Positions 8,042-17,207 of a stretch of 64,000 nucleotides of DNA are shown here, piece after piece. Below the pieces are notes generated by a model. It was not told the origin of the DNA. It worked only from the letters and a program-made list of their open reading frames with translations, and made no database searches. This DNA is from Candidatus Pseudomonas phytovorans (lineage in GTDB: Bacteria > Pseudomonadota > Gammaproteobacteria > Pseudomonadales > Pseudomonadaceae): positions 5,492,001 to 5,556,000 of the forward strand of contig CP119325.1 of NCBI GenBank assembly GCA_029202525.1, in the 5' to 3' direction. The translations under genes were made by a program, and so were the position numbers. The first letter of the stretch is position 1, and each line of letters opens with the position of its first letter.

Positions 8042-9688
8042 CTATCTGACCTGCCCCAGGTTGGCCTCACTCATATCCAGCTCACCCAGTACTTGCCGTA
8101 CCACCTCATCCCCGACCAGATGCTGGCGATGCAGGTTGTACAGTTCCAGCCGCTGCGCCCTTAGCGCACGCAAGCGCAAGCGCCGTTCCAGCAAGTCCAT
8201 CTGTTCGGCCAGCGCCTTGGCCTCGGCACTGTCGTTGTAGCTGTTCAGCTCATCCCGATACTCCGCCATCAACCGCGCCTTCAACTCGGTCGCCAAGGTC
8301 GCCTGCGCAGCATCCTGCGGGGCATTGGCGTCGATCACTTCCTCCGCTTCAAGGGCATGGATCGCCGCCTCGGCCGTACGCCGCCAGGCTTCCTGCACTT
8401 CCTGGTGCAAGCGCTCGTCCGGGCTTTTGGTCACGCCACGCAGCAATATCGGCAGCGCAATGCAGGCGCTGATCAACGACAGCAGGATTACCCCGGCGGC
8501 AATGAAGATCAGCAAGTCGCGCTCAGGGAAAGCCTTGCCCGCGCCCATCAGCAACGGCACCGACATCACACCCGCCAGGGTTACCGCACCGCGCACACCG
8601 CCCAAGGTCAGCAACCAGCAGGAGCGCGCTGTAGGCATCAGCACCAGCGCCGGTTTGCCGCGCCAGCGGCGCACCACGCCGATGGCGCGCCAGATGCTCT
8701 GCACCCAGATGAACCGCAACAGGATCAGCGCAGCAAAGATCGCCACCACGTCCAGGCAACGGTAGGCCAGGGTCGGCCACACGGTGGCTTCGTGGCTGAC
8801 CACCGCCTTGATGATGTCCGGCAATTGCAGGCCGAGCAGCAGGAAGATCAGGCCATTGAAGGCGAACTCCAGCAAAGACCAGACGCTGCGGTTGAGCAGG
8901 CGGGTACTGGTCTGGCGGGGTAGCAGGTCGAGCCAGCTCTGCATCATGCCAGCCGCCACTGCCGAAAGAATGCCCGACACGCCCAGGCGTTCGGCCAACA
9001 CGTAGGCGGCGAACGGCAGCAACAACATGAACACCACGTGGGTGGCGGGGTCGTCCCAGCCACGGGCGATCATCCAGGTGCGCAGGCGACCTACCAGCCA
9101 GCTGAGGCCCACACCCACCGCCAGGCCGCCAAGCGCTACCAGAACGAAACTGAAGCTTGCATCGGTCAGCGAGAACACCCCGGTGATCGCCGCCGCCAGG
9201 GCGAACTTGAACGTCACCAGGCCCGATGCATCGTTCATCAGCGCCTCACCCTGCAACATGTGCATCAGCGGGGTGGGCAGGCGGTCCTGGGCGATGGCAG
9301 AAACCGCCACAGCGTCGGTTGGCGACAGCACCGCCGCCAGGGCGAAGGCCACCGGCAGCGGGATACTCGGCAGCAGCCAGTGAATGAAGTAGCCGGCCCC
9401 GACCACGGTGAACAGCACCAACCCGACAGCCAGCGCTACCACGGGTCCGCGAATGCGCCACAACTCACGCTTGGGGATGCGCCAGCCGTCGGCAAACAGC
9501 AACGGCGGCAAAAACAGGAACAGGAACAACTCGGGGTCCAGGGCCACATGCAGGCCCAGTGTTGGCAAGGCCAGCAAGGCACCGGCAGCGATCTGCACCA
9601 GCGGCAAGGGCAGCGGAATCATGCGGCCGACCAGCTTCGACAGGCTGACCAGCGTCAGCAGGATGAGGACGGTGTAGGCGGACTGCAT
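8042..9688 (-). CDS. Na+/H+ antiporter, CPA1 family
   Basis: The 548-residue product has about 12 hydrophobic segments in the first 430 residues, then a charged cytoplasmic tail. CPA1 hallmarks are visible: FLPPLLFADGW near residues 58-68, AAVLSPTDAVAVSAI near 121-135 and GEALMNDASGLVTFKFAL near 147-164, with the paired ND of the ion-binding site. It exchanges Na+ or K+ for H+ across the inner membrane. The ATG at 9688 (MQSAYTVLILLTLVSL) is chosen because AAAGGAAG lies upstream and it starts directly with a membrane helix; an ATG at 9742 would add 18 polar residues. The ion preference cannot be read from the sequence. Confidence 0.9.
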   Translation of the reverse strand: MQSAYTVLILLTLVSLSKLVGRMIPLPLPLVQIAAGALLALPTLGLHVALDPELFLFLFLPPLLFADGWRIPKRELWRIRGPVVALAVGLVLFTVVGAGYFIHWLLPSIPLPVAFALAAVLSPTDAVAVSAIAQDRLPTPLMHMLQGEALMNDASGLVTFKFALAAAITGVFSLTDASFSFVLVALGGLAVGVGLSWLVGRLRTWMIARGWDDPATHVVFMLLLPFAAYVLAERLGVSGILSAVAAGMMQSWLDLLPRQTSTRLLNRSVWSLLEFAFNGLIFLLLGLQLPDIIKAVVSHEATVWPTLAYRCLDVVAIFAALILLRFIWVQSIWRAIGVVRRWRGKPALVLMPTARSCWLLTLGGVRGAVTLAGVMSVPLLMGAGKAFPERDLLIFIAAGVILLSLISACIALPILLRGVTKSPDERLHQEVQEAWRRTAEAAIHALEAEEVIDANAPQDAAQATLATELKARLMAEYRDELNSYNDSAEAKALAEQMDLLERRLRLRALRAQRLELYNLHRQHLVGDEVVRQVLGELDMSEANLGQVR

Positions 9689-9901
9689 CCGGTAAGGCTT
9701 CCTTTGTGAACCAGAAACGATAGCAAGGCGAAACATCGCCATTGAAACAATATGTTAGCGGGGATGGGCGAACCGGGGCCGCTGCACGATAGTCGCAGGT
9801 GACGGGGGAATGTGTAACATGATGATACTTCGTTTTGGGGCTGAGGCAGGATGGACCTCGTATTGTCCAAGGGTGCATGCCTGGAGGTTTGCAGTGTGTC
9901 G

Positions 9902-9965
9902 GAGATCGAGCGCCGCCCGCGCGGCGCTTCGCGGGGCAAGCCCGCTCCCACATCTGTTTCGGGCC
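9902..9965 (+). repeat. Extended REP element, left arm of a perfect 64-base inverted repeat
   Basis: The arm runs GAGATCGAGCGCCGCC...TTTCGGGCC and includes the common P. putida REP core GGGGCAAGCCCGCTCCCACA. By eye it is identical over all 64 bases to the reverse complement of 10065-10128. Confidence 0.9.
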
Positions 9966-10064
9966 AGTATTGCCTGCACCATTGGCGCGCGCGCCCTTGT
10001 TTGCCCCACACGATATCGAAATGGACGCTAAAAGGGGCCGCGCGCTGCGGGCACAGGACAGATT

Positions 10065-10128
10065 GGCCCGAAACAGATGTGGGAGCGGGCTTGCCCCGCG
10101 AAGCGCCGCGCGGGCGGCGCTCGATCTC
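10065..10128 (-). repeat. Extended REP element, right arm of a perfect 64-base inverted repeat
   Basis: This is the exact reverse complement of 9902-9965, 99 bases away. The pair could form a very long cruciform or transcript hairpin. The outer 21 bases occur again at 28192-28212. Confidence 0.9.
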
Positions 10129-10250
10129 ACAGGCGGTGCAAGACTCAAGGCAAGCACACCCGTGGCGCTCACTCTTTCGTTCCCGCATAATCGCGCGACT
10201 GAAATCGAAAAACGGAGAAATTGGGGCAACCTGTATCCCCAATGCACACA

Positions 10251-10598
10251 ATGACCTACACGCTCTACGGCATCAAAGCCTGTGACACCATGAAAAAGGC
10301 GCGTACCTGGCTCGAAGACAAAGCCATCGCCTACGAATTCCACGATTACAAAACCCAAGGCATCGACCGTGACAGCCTGAACCGCTGGTGCGACGAACAC
10401 GGCTGGGAAGTCATCCTCAACCGTGCCGGCACCACCTTCCGCAAGCTGGACGACGCCAGCAAGGCAGACCTCGACCAGGCCAAGGCCGTCGAGCTGATGC
10501 TGGCCCAGCCGTCGATGATCAAACGTCCGGTGCTGGACCTTGGCGCGCGCACCCTGGTCGGCTTCAAGCCCGACCTGTACGCCGCTGCCCTGGCCTGA
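10251..10598 (+). CDS. YffB-like protein of the ArsC/Spx thioredoxin-fold family
   Basis: The 115-residue product starts MTYTLYGIKACDTMKKARTWL, with the single redox Cys at residue 11 as in E. coli YffB. The later RAGTTFRKLD and IKRPVLDLG segments are typical of the ArsC/Spx family. These proteins are reductase-like; YffB is proposed to act with glutathione, and no arsenate function should be assumed. In E. coli the homologue neighbours dapE, and here it precedes dapD by 31 bases. An alternative ATG at 10242 would add three residues. RBS evidence is weak for both starts. Confidence 0.85.
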   Translation: MTYTLYGIKACDTMKKARTWLEDKAIAYEFHDYKTQGIDRDSLNRWCDEHGWEVILNRAGTTFRKLDDASKADLDQAKAVELMLAQPSMIKRPVLDLGARTLVGFKPDLYAAALA

Positions 10599-10629
10599 GC
10601 CCCTACCCTATTTCGCACGAGGTAATCAC

Positions 10630-11664
10630 ATGTCCAATACCCTGTTCAGCCTGGCCTTCGGTGTCGGCTCCCAGAACCGCCAGGGCGCCTGGCTGGAAGT
10701 GTTCTACGCACAACCACTGCTCAACCCGAGCGCCGAGCTGGTCGCCGCCGTAGCCCCTGTTCTCGGTTATGAAGGTGGCAACCAGGCCATCGCCTTCAGC
10801 AACGGCCAGGCCGCACAGCTGGCCGAAGCCCTGAAAGGCGTGGATGCTGCCCAGGCCGCCCTGCTGACCCGCCTGGCCGAGAGCCACAAGCCGCTGGTCG
10901 CCACCCTGCTGGCCGAAGACGCTGCCCTGAGCTCCACCCCAGAGGCCTACCTCAAGCTGCACCTGCTGTCGCACCGCCTGGTCAAGCCGCACGGCGTGAG
11001 CCTGGCCGGCATCTTCCCGCTGCTGCCGAACGTGGCCTGGACCAACCGTGGCGCAGTGGACCTGGCCGAACTGGCCGAGCTGCAACTGGAAGCGCGCCTG
11101 AAAGGCGAGCTGCTGGAAGTGTTCTCGGTGGACAAGTTCCCGAAAATGACCGACTACGTGGTCCCGGCCGGCGTACGCATCGCCGACACCGCCCGTGTGC
11201 GCCTGGGCGCCTACATTGGCGAAGGCACCACCATCATGCACGAAGGCTTCGTCAACTTTAACGCTGGCACCGAAGGCCCGGGCATGATCGAAGGCCGTGT
11301 GTCCGCTGGCGTGTTCGTCGGCAAGGGCTCGGACCTGGGCGGCGGTTGCTCGACCATGGGCACCCTGTCCGGTGGCGGCAACATCGTCATCAAGGTGGGC
11401 GAAGGCTGCCTGATCGGCGCCAACGCCGGTATCGGCATCCCGCTGGGCGACCGCAACACCGTTGAAGCCGGCCTGTACATCACCGCAGGCACCAAGGTGA
11501 ACCTGCTGGACGAGAACAACGAGCTGGTCAAAGTGGTCAAGGCCCGCGACCTGGCCGGCCAGACCGACCTGCTGTTCCGCCGCAACTCGCTGAACGGCGC
11601 AGTGGAGTGCAAGACCCACAAGTCGGCCATCGAGCTGAACGAGGCGTTGCACGCCCACAACTGA
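10630..11664 (+). CDS. dapD: 2,3,4,5-tetrahydropyridine-2,6-dicarboxylate N-succinyltransferase
   Basis: The 344-residue product is the longer DapD type found in pseudomonads and actinobacteria. It transfers succinyl from succinyl-CoA to tetrahydrodipicolinate in the lysine and peptidoglycan precursor pathway. The C-terminal half carries left-handed beta-helix hexapeptide repeats, with GCSTMGTLSGGGNI and GCLIGANAGIGIPLGDRN visible around residues 240-280. The ATG at 10630 follows an AGGT at suitable spacing and matches the MSNTLFSLAFGVGSQNRQG N-terminus; further upstream the frame only continues through the previous gene. A clear terminator follows. Confidence 0.95.
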   Translation: MSNTLFSLAFGVGSQNRQGAWLEVFYAQPLLNPSAELVAAVAPVLGYEGGNQAIAFSNGQAAQLAEALKGVDAAQAALLTRLAESHKPLVATLLAEDAALSSTPEAYLKLHLLSHRLVKPHGVSLAGIFPLLPNVAWTNRGAVDLAELAELQLEARLKGELLEVFSVDKFPKMTDYVVPAGVRIADTARVRLGAYIGEGTTIMHEGFVNFNAGTEGPGMIEGRVSAGVFVGKGSDLGGGCSTMGTLSGGGNIVIKVGEGCLIGANAGIGIPLGDRNTVEAGLYITAGTKVNLLDENNELVKVVKARDLAGQTDLLFRRNSLNGAVECKTHKSAIELNEALHAHN

Positions 11665-11691
11665 GAACCTTTGCAGGTTTGAAGTGTTAAG

Positions 11692-11723
11692 ATCGGGTCT
11701 GGCGTTAGCACGCCAGACCCGAT
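11692..11723 (+). terminator. Rho-independent terminator after dapD
   Basis: ATCGGGTCTGGCG pairs with CGCCAGACCCGAT over a short loop, followed by TTTT, 27 bases after the dapD stop. It lies only 22 bases before the csdA start, so csdA needs its own promoter within or before this hairpin, or depends on read-through. Confidence 0.85.
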
Positions 11724-11745
11724 TTTCATTCCAGGCCCCGTGAAC

Positions 11746-12951
11746 ATGTTCCAGCCCTCCCCCTGGCGTGCCGACTTCCCCGCCATCGCCGCCCTGCAAC
11801 GGCAGCACCAGACCTACCTGGACAGCGCCGCCACTACCCAAAAGCCGCAAGCCCTGATCGATGCCCTAAGCCATTACTACGGCCATGGCGCGGCCAACGT
11901 GCACCGTGCCCAGCATCTGCCCGGGGCCCTGGCAACCCAGGCCTTCGAAACCAGCCGCGACAAGGTCGCTGCCTGGTTGAATGCCGCAGACTCACGGCAG
12001 ATCGTGTTCACCCACGGAGCCACCTCGGCGCTGAACCTGCTGGCCTACGGCCTGGAGCACCGCTTCGAGGCTGGTGACGAAATCGCCATCAGCGCCCTGG
12101 AGCACCATGCCAACCTGCTGCCATGGCAACAGCTGGCACACCGACGCAACCTGCGCCTGGTGGTGCTGCCGCTGGATGCCCATGGCCGCATCGATCTGAA
12201 CCAGGCACTCCAGCTGATAGGCCCACGCACCCGGGTGCTGGCGGTCAGCCAGCTGTCCAACGTGCTGGGCACCTGGCAGCCGCTGCCGGCCCTGCTTTCC
12301 CATGCCCGCGCCCAGGGCGCGTTGACGGTGGTCGACGGTGCCCAGGGTGTGGTGCATGGTCGCCATGATGTGCAGCAACTGGGTTGCGACTTCTATGTGT
12401 TCTCCAGCCACAAGCTGTACGGCCCGGACGGTGTCGGTGTGCTCTATGGCCGCAGCCAGGCCCTGGGACTGCTGCGGCACTGGCAATACGGCGGCGAGAT
12501 GGTGCAGTTGGCCGAGTACCAGAGCGCCAGCTTCCGCCCGGCACCGTTGGGGTTCGAGGCGGGCACGCCGCCAATCGCCAGCGTGATCGGCCTGGGCGCA
12601 ACTCTGGATTATCTGGCCAGCCTCGACACCCAGGCTGTCGAAGCCCACGAAACCAGCCTGCACCAACACCTGCTGCGCGGCCTGGCCGACCGTGAGGGCG
12701 TGCGGATACTGGGGGCCCCACACACGGCGCTGGCCAGCTTCGTCATCGAGGGCGTGCACAACGCTGATATTGCGCACCTGCTCACCGAACAGGGCATTGC
12801 CGTGCGCGCGGGGCATCATTGCGCCATGCCGTTACTGAAAGGGCTGGGACTGGAGGGTGCAATCCGCGTGTCGTTGGGCCTGTACAACGACAGCGATGAC
12901 TTGCAGCGCTTCTTCGACGCACTGGATCAAGGCCTGGAGTTGTTGCGATGA
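11746..12951 (+). CDS. csdA: Cysteine desulfurase, CsdA/SufS type
   Basis: The 401-residue PLP enzyme takes sulfur from cysteine as a persulfide. It shows THGATSALNLLAYGL near residue 88, the PLP lysine in FSSHKLYGPDGVGVLYG near 221 and the catalytic Cys near 359 in RAGHHCAMP, which is typical of group II enzymes. Its gene overlaps csdE by four bases (ATGA), and tcdA lies beyond, reproducing the E. coli csdA-csdE-csdL set. It is therefore CsdA rather than SufS of a suf operon. The start is uncertain: a GTG at 11740 would add two residues, and neither has a strong ribosome binding site. Confidence 0.92.
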   Translation: MFQPSPWRADFPAIAALQRQHQTYLDSAATTQKPQALIDALSHYYGHGAANVHRAQHLPGALATQAFETSRDKVAAWLNAADSRQIVFTHGATSALNLLAYGLEHRFEAGDEIAISALEHHANLLPWQQLAHRRNLRLVVLPLDAHGRIDLNQALQLIGPRTRVLAVSQLSNVLGTWQPLPALLSHARAQGALTVVDGAQGVVHGRHDVQQLGCDFYVFSSHKLYGPDGVGVLYGRSQALGLLRHWQYGGEMVQLAEYQSASFRPAPLGFEAGTPPIASVIGLGATLDYLASLDTQAVEAHETSLHQHLLRGLADREGVRILGAPHTALASFVIEGVHNADIAHLLTEQGIAVRAGHHCAMPLLKGLGLEGAIRVSLGLYNDSDDLQRFFDALDQGLELLR

Positions 12952-13358
12952 GCCTGCCGGAACAGGCGCTTCAGGCGCTGGATGCTTTTCAACAGGGTAA
13001 AGGCTGGGAGCAGCGGGCGCGGCTGTTGATGCAGTGGGGCGACCGCCTGGCGTCGCTGGATGACGCTGAAAAGACTGAGGTGAACCGGGTGCACGGCTGC
13101 GAGAGCCTGGTCTGGCTGGTGGCCGAGCAGGTCGAGGGGCTGTGGCAGTTCAAGGCCAGCAGCGATGCCCGTTTGTTGCGCGGGCTGCTGGCGTTGTTGC
13201 TGGTGCGGGTGCAGGGGCTGGCCAGTGATGAGCTGGCCGGGCTGGATCTGCGAGAGTGGTTCACCCAACTGGGGCTTGAGCGCCAGCTTTCGCCGTCGCG
13301 CAGCAATGGGCTGCATGCTGTGTTGCAGCGGATGGCGGAGCTGAGTCACAGCCGCTAA
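12948..13358 (+). CDS. csdE: Sulfur acceptor CsdE (SufE family)
   Basis: The 136-residue SufE-family protein receives the persulfide from CsdA. The acceptor Cys is residue 51 in RVHGCESLVWL, the family's conserved site, and the N-terminus (KGWEQRARLLMQWGDRL) has the usual helical region. It starts inside the csdA stop codon and is certainly coupled to it. In E. coli CsdE passes sulfur towards TcdA (CsdL), which is the next gene here although on the opposite strand, with a REP pair between. Confidence 0.92.
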   Translation: MSLPEQALQALDAFQQGKGWEQRARLLMQWGDRLASLDDAEKTEVNRVHGCESLVWLVAEQVEGLWQFKASSDARLLRGLLALLLVRVQGLASDELAGLDLREWFTQLGLERQLSPSRSNGLHAVLQRMAELSHSR

Positions 13359-13369
13359 AGCAGTGACTC

Positions 13370-13456
13370 TGTGGGAGCGGGCTTGTCCCGCGAACACCGG
13401 CGCAGCCGGTGCCATGCATCGCGCTGCCTGCTTCGCGGGGCAAGCCCGCTCCCACA
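13370..13456. repeat. REP pair (inverted P. putida REP elements)
   Basis: Two copies of the TGTGGGAGCGGGCTTG core face each other across a GCCGGTGC-type centre, between the convergent csdE and tcdA genes. Such pairs commonly act as transcript-end hairpins. Confidence 0.9.
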
Positions 13457-13464
13457 ATGGCCCC

Positions 13465-14280
13465 TTACTCAGGTTTGGCACGCTCCGACGGCCGTCGCGC
13501 CCCGGCGACCAGCTTCTCGATCGCCTTGCTCGCCGCCACCATGCCAAAGGTCGCGGTCACCATCATCACCGCGCCAAAGCCACCCGAGCAGTCCAGCCGC
13601 ACACCCTCGCCAACGAAGCTCTTCTGCAGGCAGACACTGCCATCACCCTTGGGGTAACGCAGCTGCTCGCTTGAAAACACGCACGGCACGCCATAGTTGC
13701 GGCTGACGTTGCGCGAGAAGTTGTAGTCGCGGCGCAAGGTGGAGCGCACCCGCGAGGCCAGCGGATCATTGAAGGTCTTGTTCAGGTCGGCGATCTGGAT
13801 CTGTGTCGGATCGATCTGCCCACCCGCGCCACCCGTGGTAACGATGGCGATCTTGCGCCGCCGGCACCAGGCAATCAAAGCCGCCTTGGCCATGACGCTG
13901 TCAATGCAGTCGATCACACAGTCCAGGTGCTCGTGGATGTGCTCGGCCATGGTTTCACGGGTGACGAAGTCGGCCACCGCATGCACCGTGCACGCCGGGT
14001 TGATCGCCCGCAAGCGCTCGGCCATGACCTCGACCTTGGGCCGCCCCACCTGGCCTTCCAGGGCATGGGCCTGGCGGTTGGTGTTGCTGACACAGACGTC
14101 GTCCAGGTCAAACAGACTGATTTCGCCCACGCCGCTGCGGGCCAGCGCTTCGGCCGCCCACGAGCCTACCCCGCCAATGCCGACCACGCCCACGTGGGCC
14201 TGGCCCAGGCGCTGCAACCCCTGGTCGCCATACAGCCGGGCAACACCGGCGAAGCGTGGATCTTCTGTGCTCATGTTCAT
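13465..14280 (-). CDS. tcdA: tRNA threonylcarbamoyladenosine dehydratase
   Basis: The 271-residue E1/ThiF-like enzyme converts t6A37 to cyclic ct6A37 in ANN-decoding tRNAs. It starts MNMSTEDPRFAGVARLYG and has the nucleotide-binding GIGGVGSWAAEALARSG near residues 35-51, FDLDDVCVSNTNRQ near 58-71 and the conserved VIDCIDSVMAK near 121-131. Length and motifs fit TcdA (CsdL, YgdL). It is convergent with csdA-csdE and divergent from ndvB across 113 bases. A start at 14274 would remove two residues. Confidence 0.93.
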   Translation of the reverse strand: MNMSTEDPRFAGVARLYGDQGLQRLGQAHVGVVGIGGVGSWAAEALARSGVGEISLFDLDDVCVSNTNRQAHALEGQVGRPKVEVMAERLRAINPACTVHAVADFVTRETMAEHIHEHLDCVIDCIDSVMAKAALIAWCRRRKIAIVTTGGAGGQIDPTQIQIADLNKTFNDPLASRVRSTLRRDYNFSRNVSRNYGVPCVFSSEQLRYPKGDGSVCLQKSFVGEGVRLDCSGGFGAVMMVTATFGMVAASKAIEKLVAGARRPSERAKPE

Positions 14281-14393
14281 ACCCCAAAAAACCGGCGCGC
14301 ATTATATGCCAGCGGGCCCATGGCCTGCATCGTTAGGAAAGAGACTACCAACCCTGCTTTAATGTCCTATCACTTCGACACAAATGGACGACA

Positions 14394-16985
14394 ATGTCTT
14401 CACGTAAATTCGGCCTGAACCTGGTTGTGGTGCTGGCCATCGCCGCGCTGTTCACCGGGTTCTGGGCACTGATCAACCGCCCGGTTTCCGCCCCCGCCTG
14501 GCCAGAGCAGATCTCTGGCTTCTCGTATTCGCCGTTCCGCCTGGGTGAAAGCCCGCAGAAAGGCCAGTACCCCACTGACGACGAGATGCGCCAGGACCTG
14601 GAACAGTTGAGCAAACTGACCGACAGCATCCGCATCTACACCGTGGAGGGCACCCAGGCCGACATCCCTCGCCTGGCCGAGGAGTTTGGCCTGCGGGTGA
14701 CGCTGGGGATCTGGATCAGCCCGGACCTGGAACGCAACGAGCGCGAAATCGCCACGGCCATCCAGTTGGCCAACACCTCGCGCAGCGTGGTGCGGGTGGT
14801 AGTCGGCAACGAGGCGCTGTTCCGTGAAGAAGTCACCCCGGAAAACCTGATCAAGTACCTGGACCGGGTCCGCGCCGCTGTCAAGGTACCGGTGACCACC
14901 AGCGAGCAGTGGCACATCTGGAAGGAAAACCCCGAGATTGCCAAGCACGTCGACCTGATTGCCGCGCACATCCTGCCCTACTGGGAGTTTGTGAAGATGA
15001 AGGATTCGGTCGAGTTCGTGCTCGACCGCGCCCGTGAGCTGAAGCACCTGTTCCCGCGCAAACCCCTGCTGCTGTCAGAGGTCGGCTGGCCAAGCAATGG
15101 CCGCATGCGCGGTGGTGCCGATGCCAGCCAGGCCGATCAGGCCATTTACCTGCGCACCTTGGTCAACACCCTCAACCGCCGCGGCTACAACTACTTTGTC
15201 ATCGAAGCCTATGACCAGCCGTGGAAAGCCAGCGACGAAGGCTCGGTAGGCGCCTACTGGGGCGTGTACAACGCCGAGCGCCAGCAAAAGTTCAACTTCG
15301 ACGGCCCGGTGGTGGCGATCCCGCAATGGCGCGCCCTGGCGGTGGCCTCGGTGGTGCTGGCGATGATCGCCCTGATGGTGCTGTTCATCGACGGCTCGGC
15401 CCTGCGCCAGCGCGGCCGCACGTTCCTCACGTTCATCACCTTCCTGTGCGGGTCGGTGCTGGTGTGGATTGCCTACGACTACAGCCAGCAATACAGCACC
15501 TGGTTCAGCCTGACCGTGGGCGTGCTGCTCGCCCTTGGCGCGCTGGGCGTATTCATCGTGCTGCTGACCGAGGCCCATGAACTGGCCGAAGCAGTCTGGA
15601 TACACAAGCGCCGACGCGAGTTCCTGCCGGTGCAGGCCGACAGTGCCTACCGGCCCAAAGTCTCGGTGCATGTGCCGTGCTACAACGAGCCGCCCGAGAT
15701 GGTGAAACAGACCCTCGACGCCCTGACGGCGCTGGACTACCCCGACTACGAAGTGCTGGTGATCGACAACAACACCAAGGACCCGGCCGTGTGGGAGCCG
15801 CTGAAGGCTCACTGCGAGAAGCTCGGCGAGCGCTTCAAGTTCTTCCACGTCGCGCCACTGGCCGGCTTCAAGGGCGGCGCGCTGAACTACCTGCTCCCGC
15901 ACACCGCCAAGGACGCCGAGGTGATCGCGGTAATCGACTCGGACTACTGCGTCGACCGCAACTGGCTCAAGCACATGGTGCCGCACTTCGCCGACCCGAA
16001 AATTGCCGTAGTGCAGTCGCCCCAGGACTACCGCGACCAGCACGAAAGCGCCTTCAAGAAACTGTGCTACAGCGAGTACAAGGGCTTCTTCCACATCGGC
16101 ATGGTCACGCGCAACGACCGTGACGCCATCATCCAGCACGGCACCATGACCATGACCCGGCGCACGGTACTGGAAGAACTGGGCTGGGCAGAATGGTGCA
16201 TCTGCGAAGATGCCGAACTGGGCCTGCGCGTGTTCGAGAAGGGCCTGTCGGCCGCCTACGCCCATAACAGCTATGGCAAGGGCCTGATGCCCGACACCTT
16301 CATCGACTTCAAGAAGCAGCGTTTCCGCTGGGCCTACGGCGCCATTCAAATCATCAAGCACCACGCCAGCGCATTGTTGCGCGGCAAGGGCAGCGAGCTG
16401 ACCCGTGGCCAGCGCTATCACTTCCTGGCCGGCTGGCTGCCGTGGGTCGCCGACGGCATGAACATCTTCTTCACCATCGGCGCACTGCTGTGGTCGGCGG
16501 CGATGATCATCGTGCCGCACCGTGTCGACCCACCGCTGATGATCTTCGCCATCCCGCCGCTGGCGCTGTTCTTCTTCAAGGTGGGCAAGATCATCTTCCT
16601 GTACCGCCGTGCAGTAGGCGTGAACCTGAAGGACGCCTTCGCCGCAGCGCTGGCCGGGCTCGCACTGTCGCATACCATCGCCAAGGCGGTGCTGTATGGC
16701 TTTTTCACCAGCAGCATGCCGTTTTTCCGCACACCAAAGAATGCCGACAGCCATGGGCTGCTGGTGGCACTTTCCGAAGCGCGCGAAGAGCTGTTCATCA
16801 TGTTGCTGTTGTGGGGCGCGGCGCTGGGCATCTACCTGGTGCAGGGGCTGCCGAGTTCGGACATGCGCTTCTGGGTGGCGATGCTGCTGGTGCAGTCGCT
16901 GCCGTACGTGGCGGCGCTGGTGATGGCCCTACTGTCCTCGCTGCCCAAGCCAGTGGAGAAGGCTGCCGAGCCGCAACAGGCTTGA
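14394..16985 (+). CDS. ndvB: NdvB-type beta-glucan synthase: GH17 transglycosylase fused to GT2
   Basis: The 863-residue inner-membrane protein has an N-terminal anchor at about 7-27 and a periplasmic GH17 domain at about 40-305. The GH17 acid/base is in VVGNEALF near 137 and the nucleophile in LLSEVGWPSNG near 228. Three hydrophobic helices at about 315-400 follow. The GT2 domain starts at VSVHVPCYNEP near 422, with IDSDYCVD near 514 and QRFRWAYG near 642, and more helices close the protein. Pseudomonas NdvB homologues with this fusion make beta-1,3 glucans with 1,6 links, cyclic or branched, in the periplasm; P. aeruginosa ndvB is linked to biofilm antibiotic tolerance. It precedes dapE, as in P. 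aeruginosa. Confidence 0.9.
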   Translation: MSSRKFGLNLVVVLAIAALFTGFWALINRPVSAPAWPEQISGFSYSPFRLGESPQKGQYPTDDEMRQDLEQLSKLTDSIRIYTVEGTQADIPRLAEEFGLRVTLGIWISPDLERNEREIATAIQLANTSRSVVRVVVGNEALFREEVTPENLIKYLDRVRAAVKVPVTTSEQWHIWKENPEIAKHVDLIAAHILPYWEFVKMKDSVEFVLDRARELKHLFPRKPLLLSEVGWPSNGRMRGGADASQADQAIYLRTLVNTLNRRGYNYFVIEAYDQPWKASDEGSVGAYWGVYNAERQQKFNFDGPVVAIPQWRALAVASVVLAMIALMVLFIDGSALRQRGRTFLTFITFLCGSVLVWIAYDYSQQYSTWFSLTVGVLLALGALGVFIVLLTEAHELAEAVWIHKRRREFLPVQADSAYRPKVSVHVPCYNEPPEMVKQTLDALTALDYPDYEVLVIDNNTKDPAVWEPLKAHCEKLGERFKFFHVAPLAGFKGGALNYLLPHTAKDAEVIAVIDSDYCVDRNWLKHMVPHFADPKIAVVQSPQDYRDQHESAFKKLCYSEYKGFFHIGMVTRNDRDAIIQHGTMTMTRRTVLEELGWAEWCICEDAELGLRVFEKGLSAAYAHNSYGKGLMPDTFIDFKKQRFRWAYGAIQIIKHHASALLRGKGSELTRGQRYHFLAGWLPWVADGMNIFFTIGALLWSAAMIIVPHRVDPPLMIFAIPPLALFFFKVGKIIFLYRRAVGVNLKDAFAAALAGLALSHTIAKAVLYGFFTSSMPFFRTPKNADSHGLLVALSEAREELFIMLLLWGAALGIYLVQGLPSSDMRFWVAMLLVQSLPYVAALVMALLSSLPKPVEKAAEPQQA

Positions 16986-16990
16986 GATTG

Positions 16991-17110
16991 CCGGGGCTGC
17001 TTTGCAGCCCTTCGCGGGCTTGCCCGCTCCCACAGGTTTCGCGTTGAGTGCGGGCATGCGCAATTTCTGTGGGGGCGGGCAAGCCCGCGAAGGGCCGCAA
17101 AGCGGCCCCA
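16991..17110. repeat. REP pair after ndvB
   Basis: GGGGCTGCTTTGCAGCCC and a TTCGCGGGCTTGCCCGC core, followed by a second copy in inverse orientation ending in GGCCGCAAAGCGGCCCC. The two flanking hairpins differ in sequence. It fills the ndvB-dapE gap. Confidence 0.88.
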
Positions 17111-17207
17111 GTCGCTTAACTGGCTGGCATTACCCCATTGGCCCACCGGTTTGATATAAGATAACGCCCCTCAGATTTCCCCGCCTTGCCTTGCCCCGGA
17201 GTCCCCC

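Larger units (their letters stand above)
9689..10250. other. 562-base intergenic region holding a large inverted repeat
   Basis: No convincing gene is seen. The region separates the divergent antiporter and YffB-like genes and must hold both promoters. Its main content is a perfect 64-base inverted repeat with a 99-base spacer. Short reading frames across it run through the repeats on both strands and look accidental. Confidence 0.7.

Noticed and set aside
10251..10598. Annotation as arsenate reductase ArsC
   Set aside because: The single-Cys GIKACDTMKKA N-terminus and dap context match YffB; no arsenic resistance genes are near.
15075..16754. 559-codon frame antisense to ndvB
   Set aside because: Antisense shadow; NdvB motifs are intact on the plus strand.
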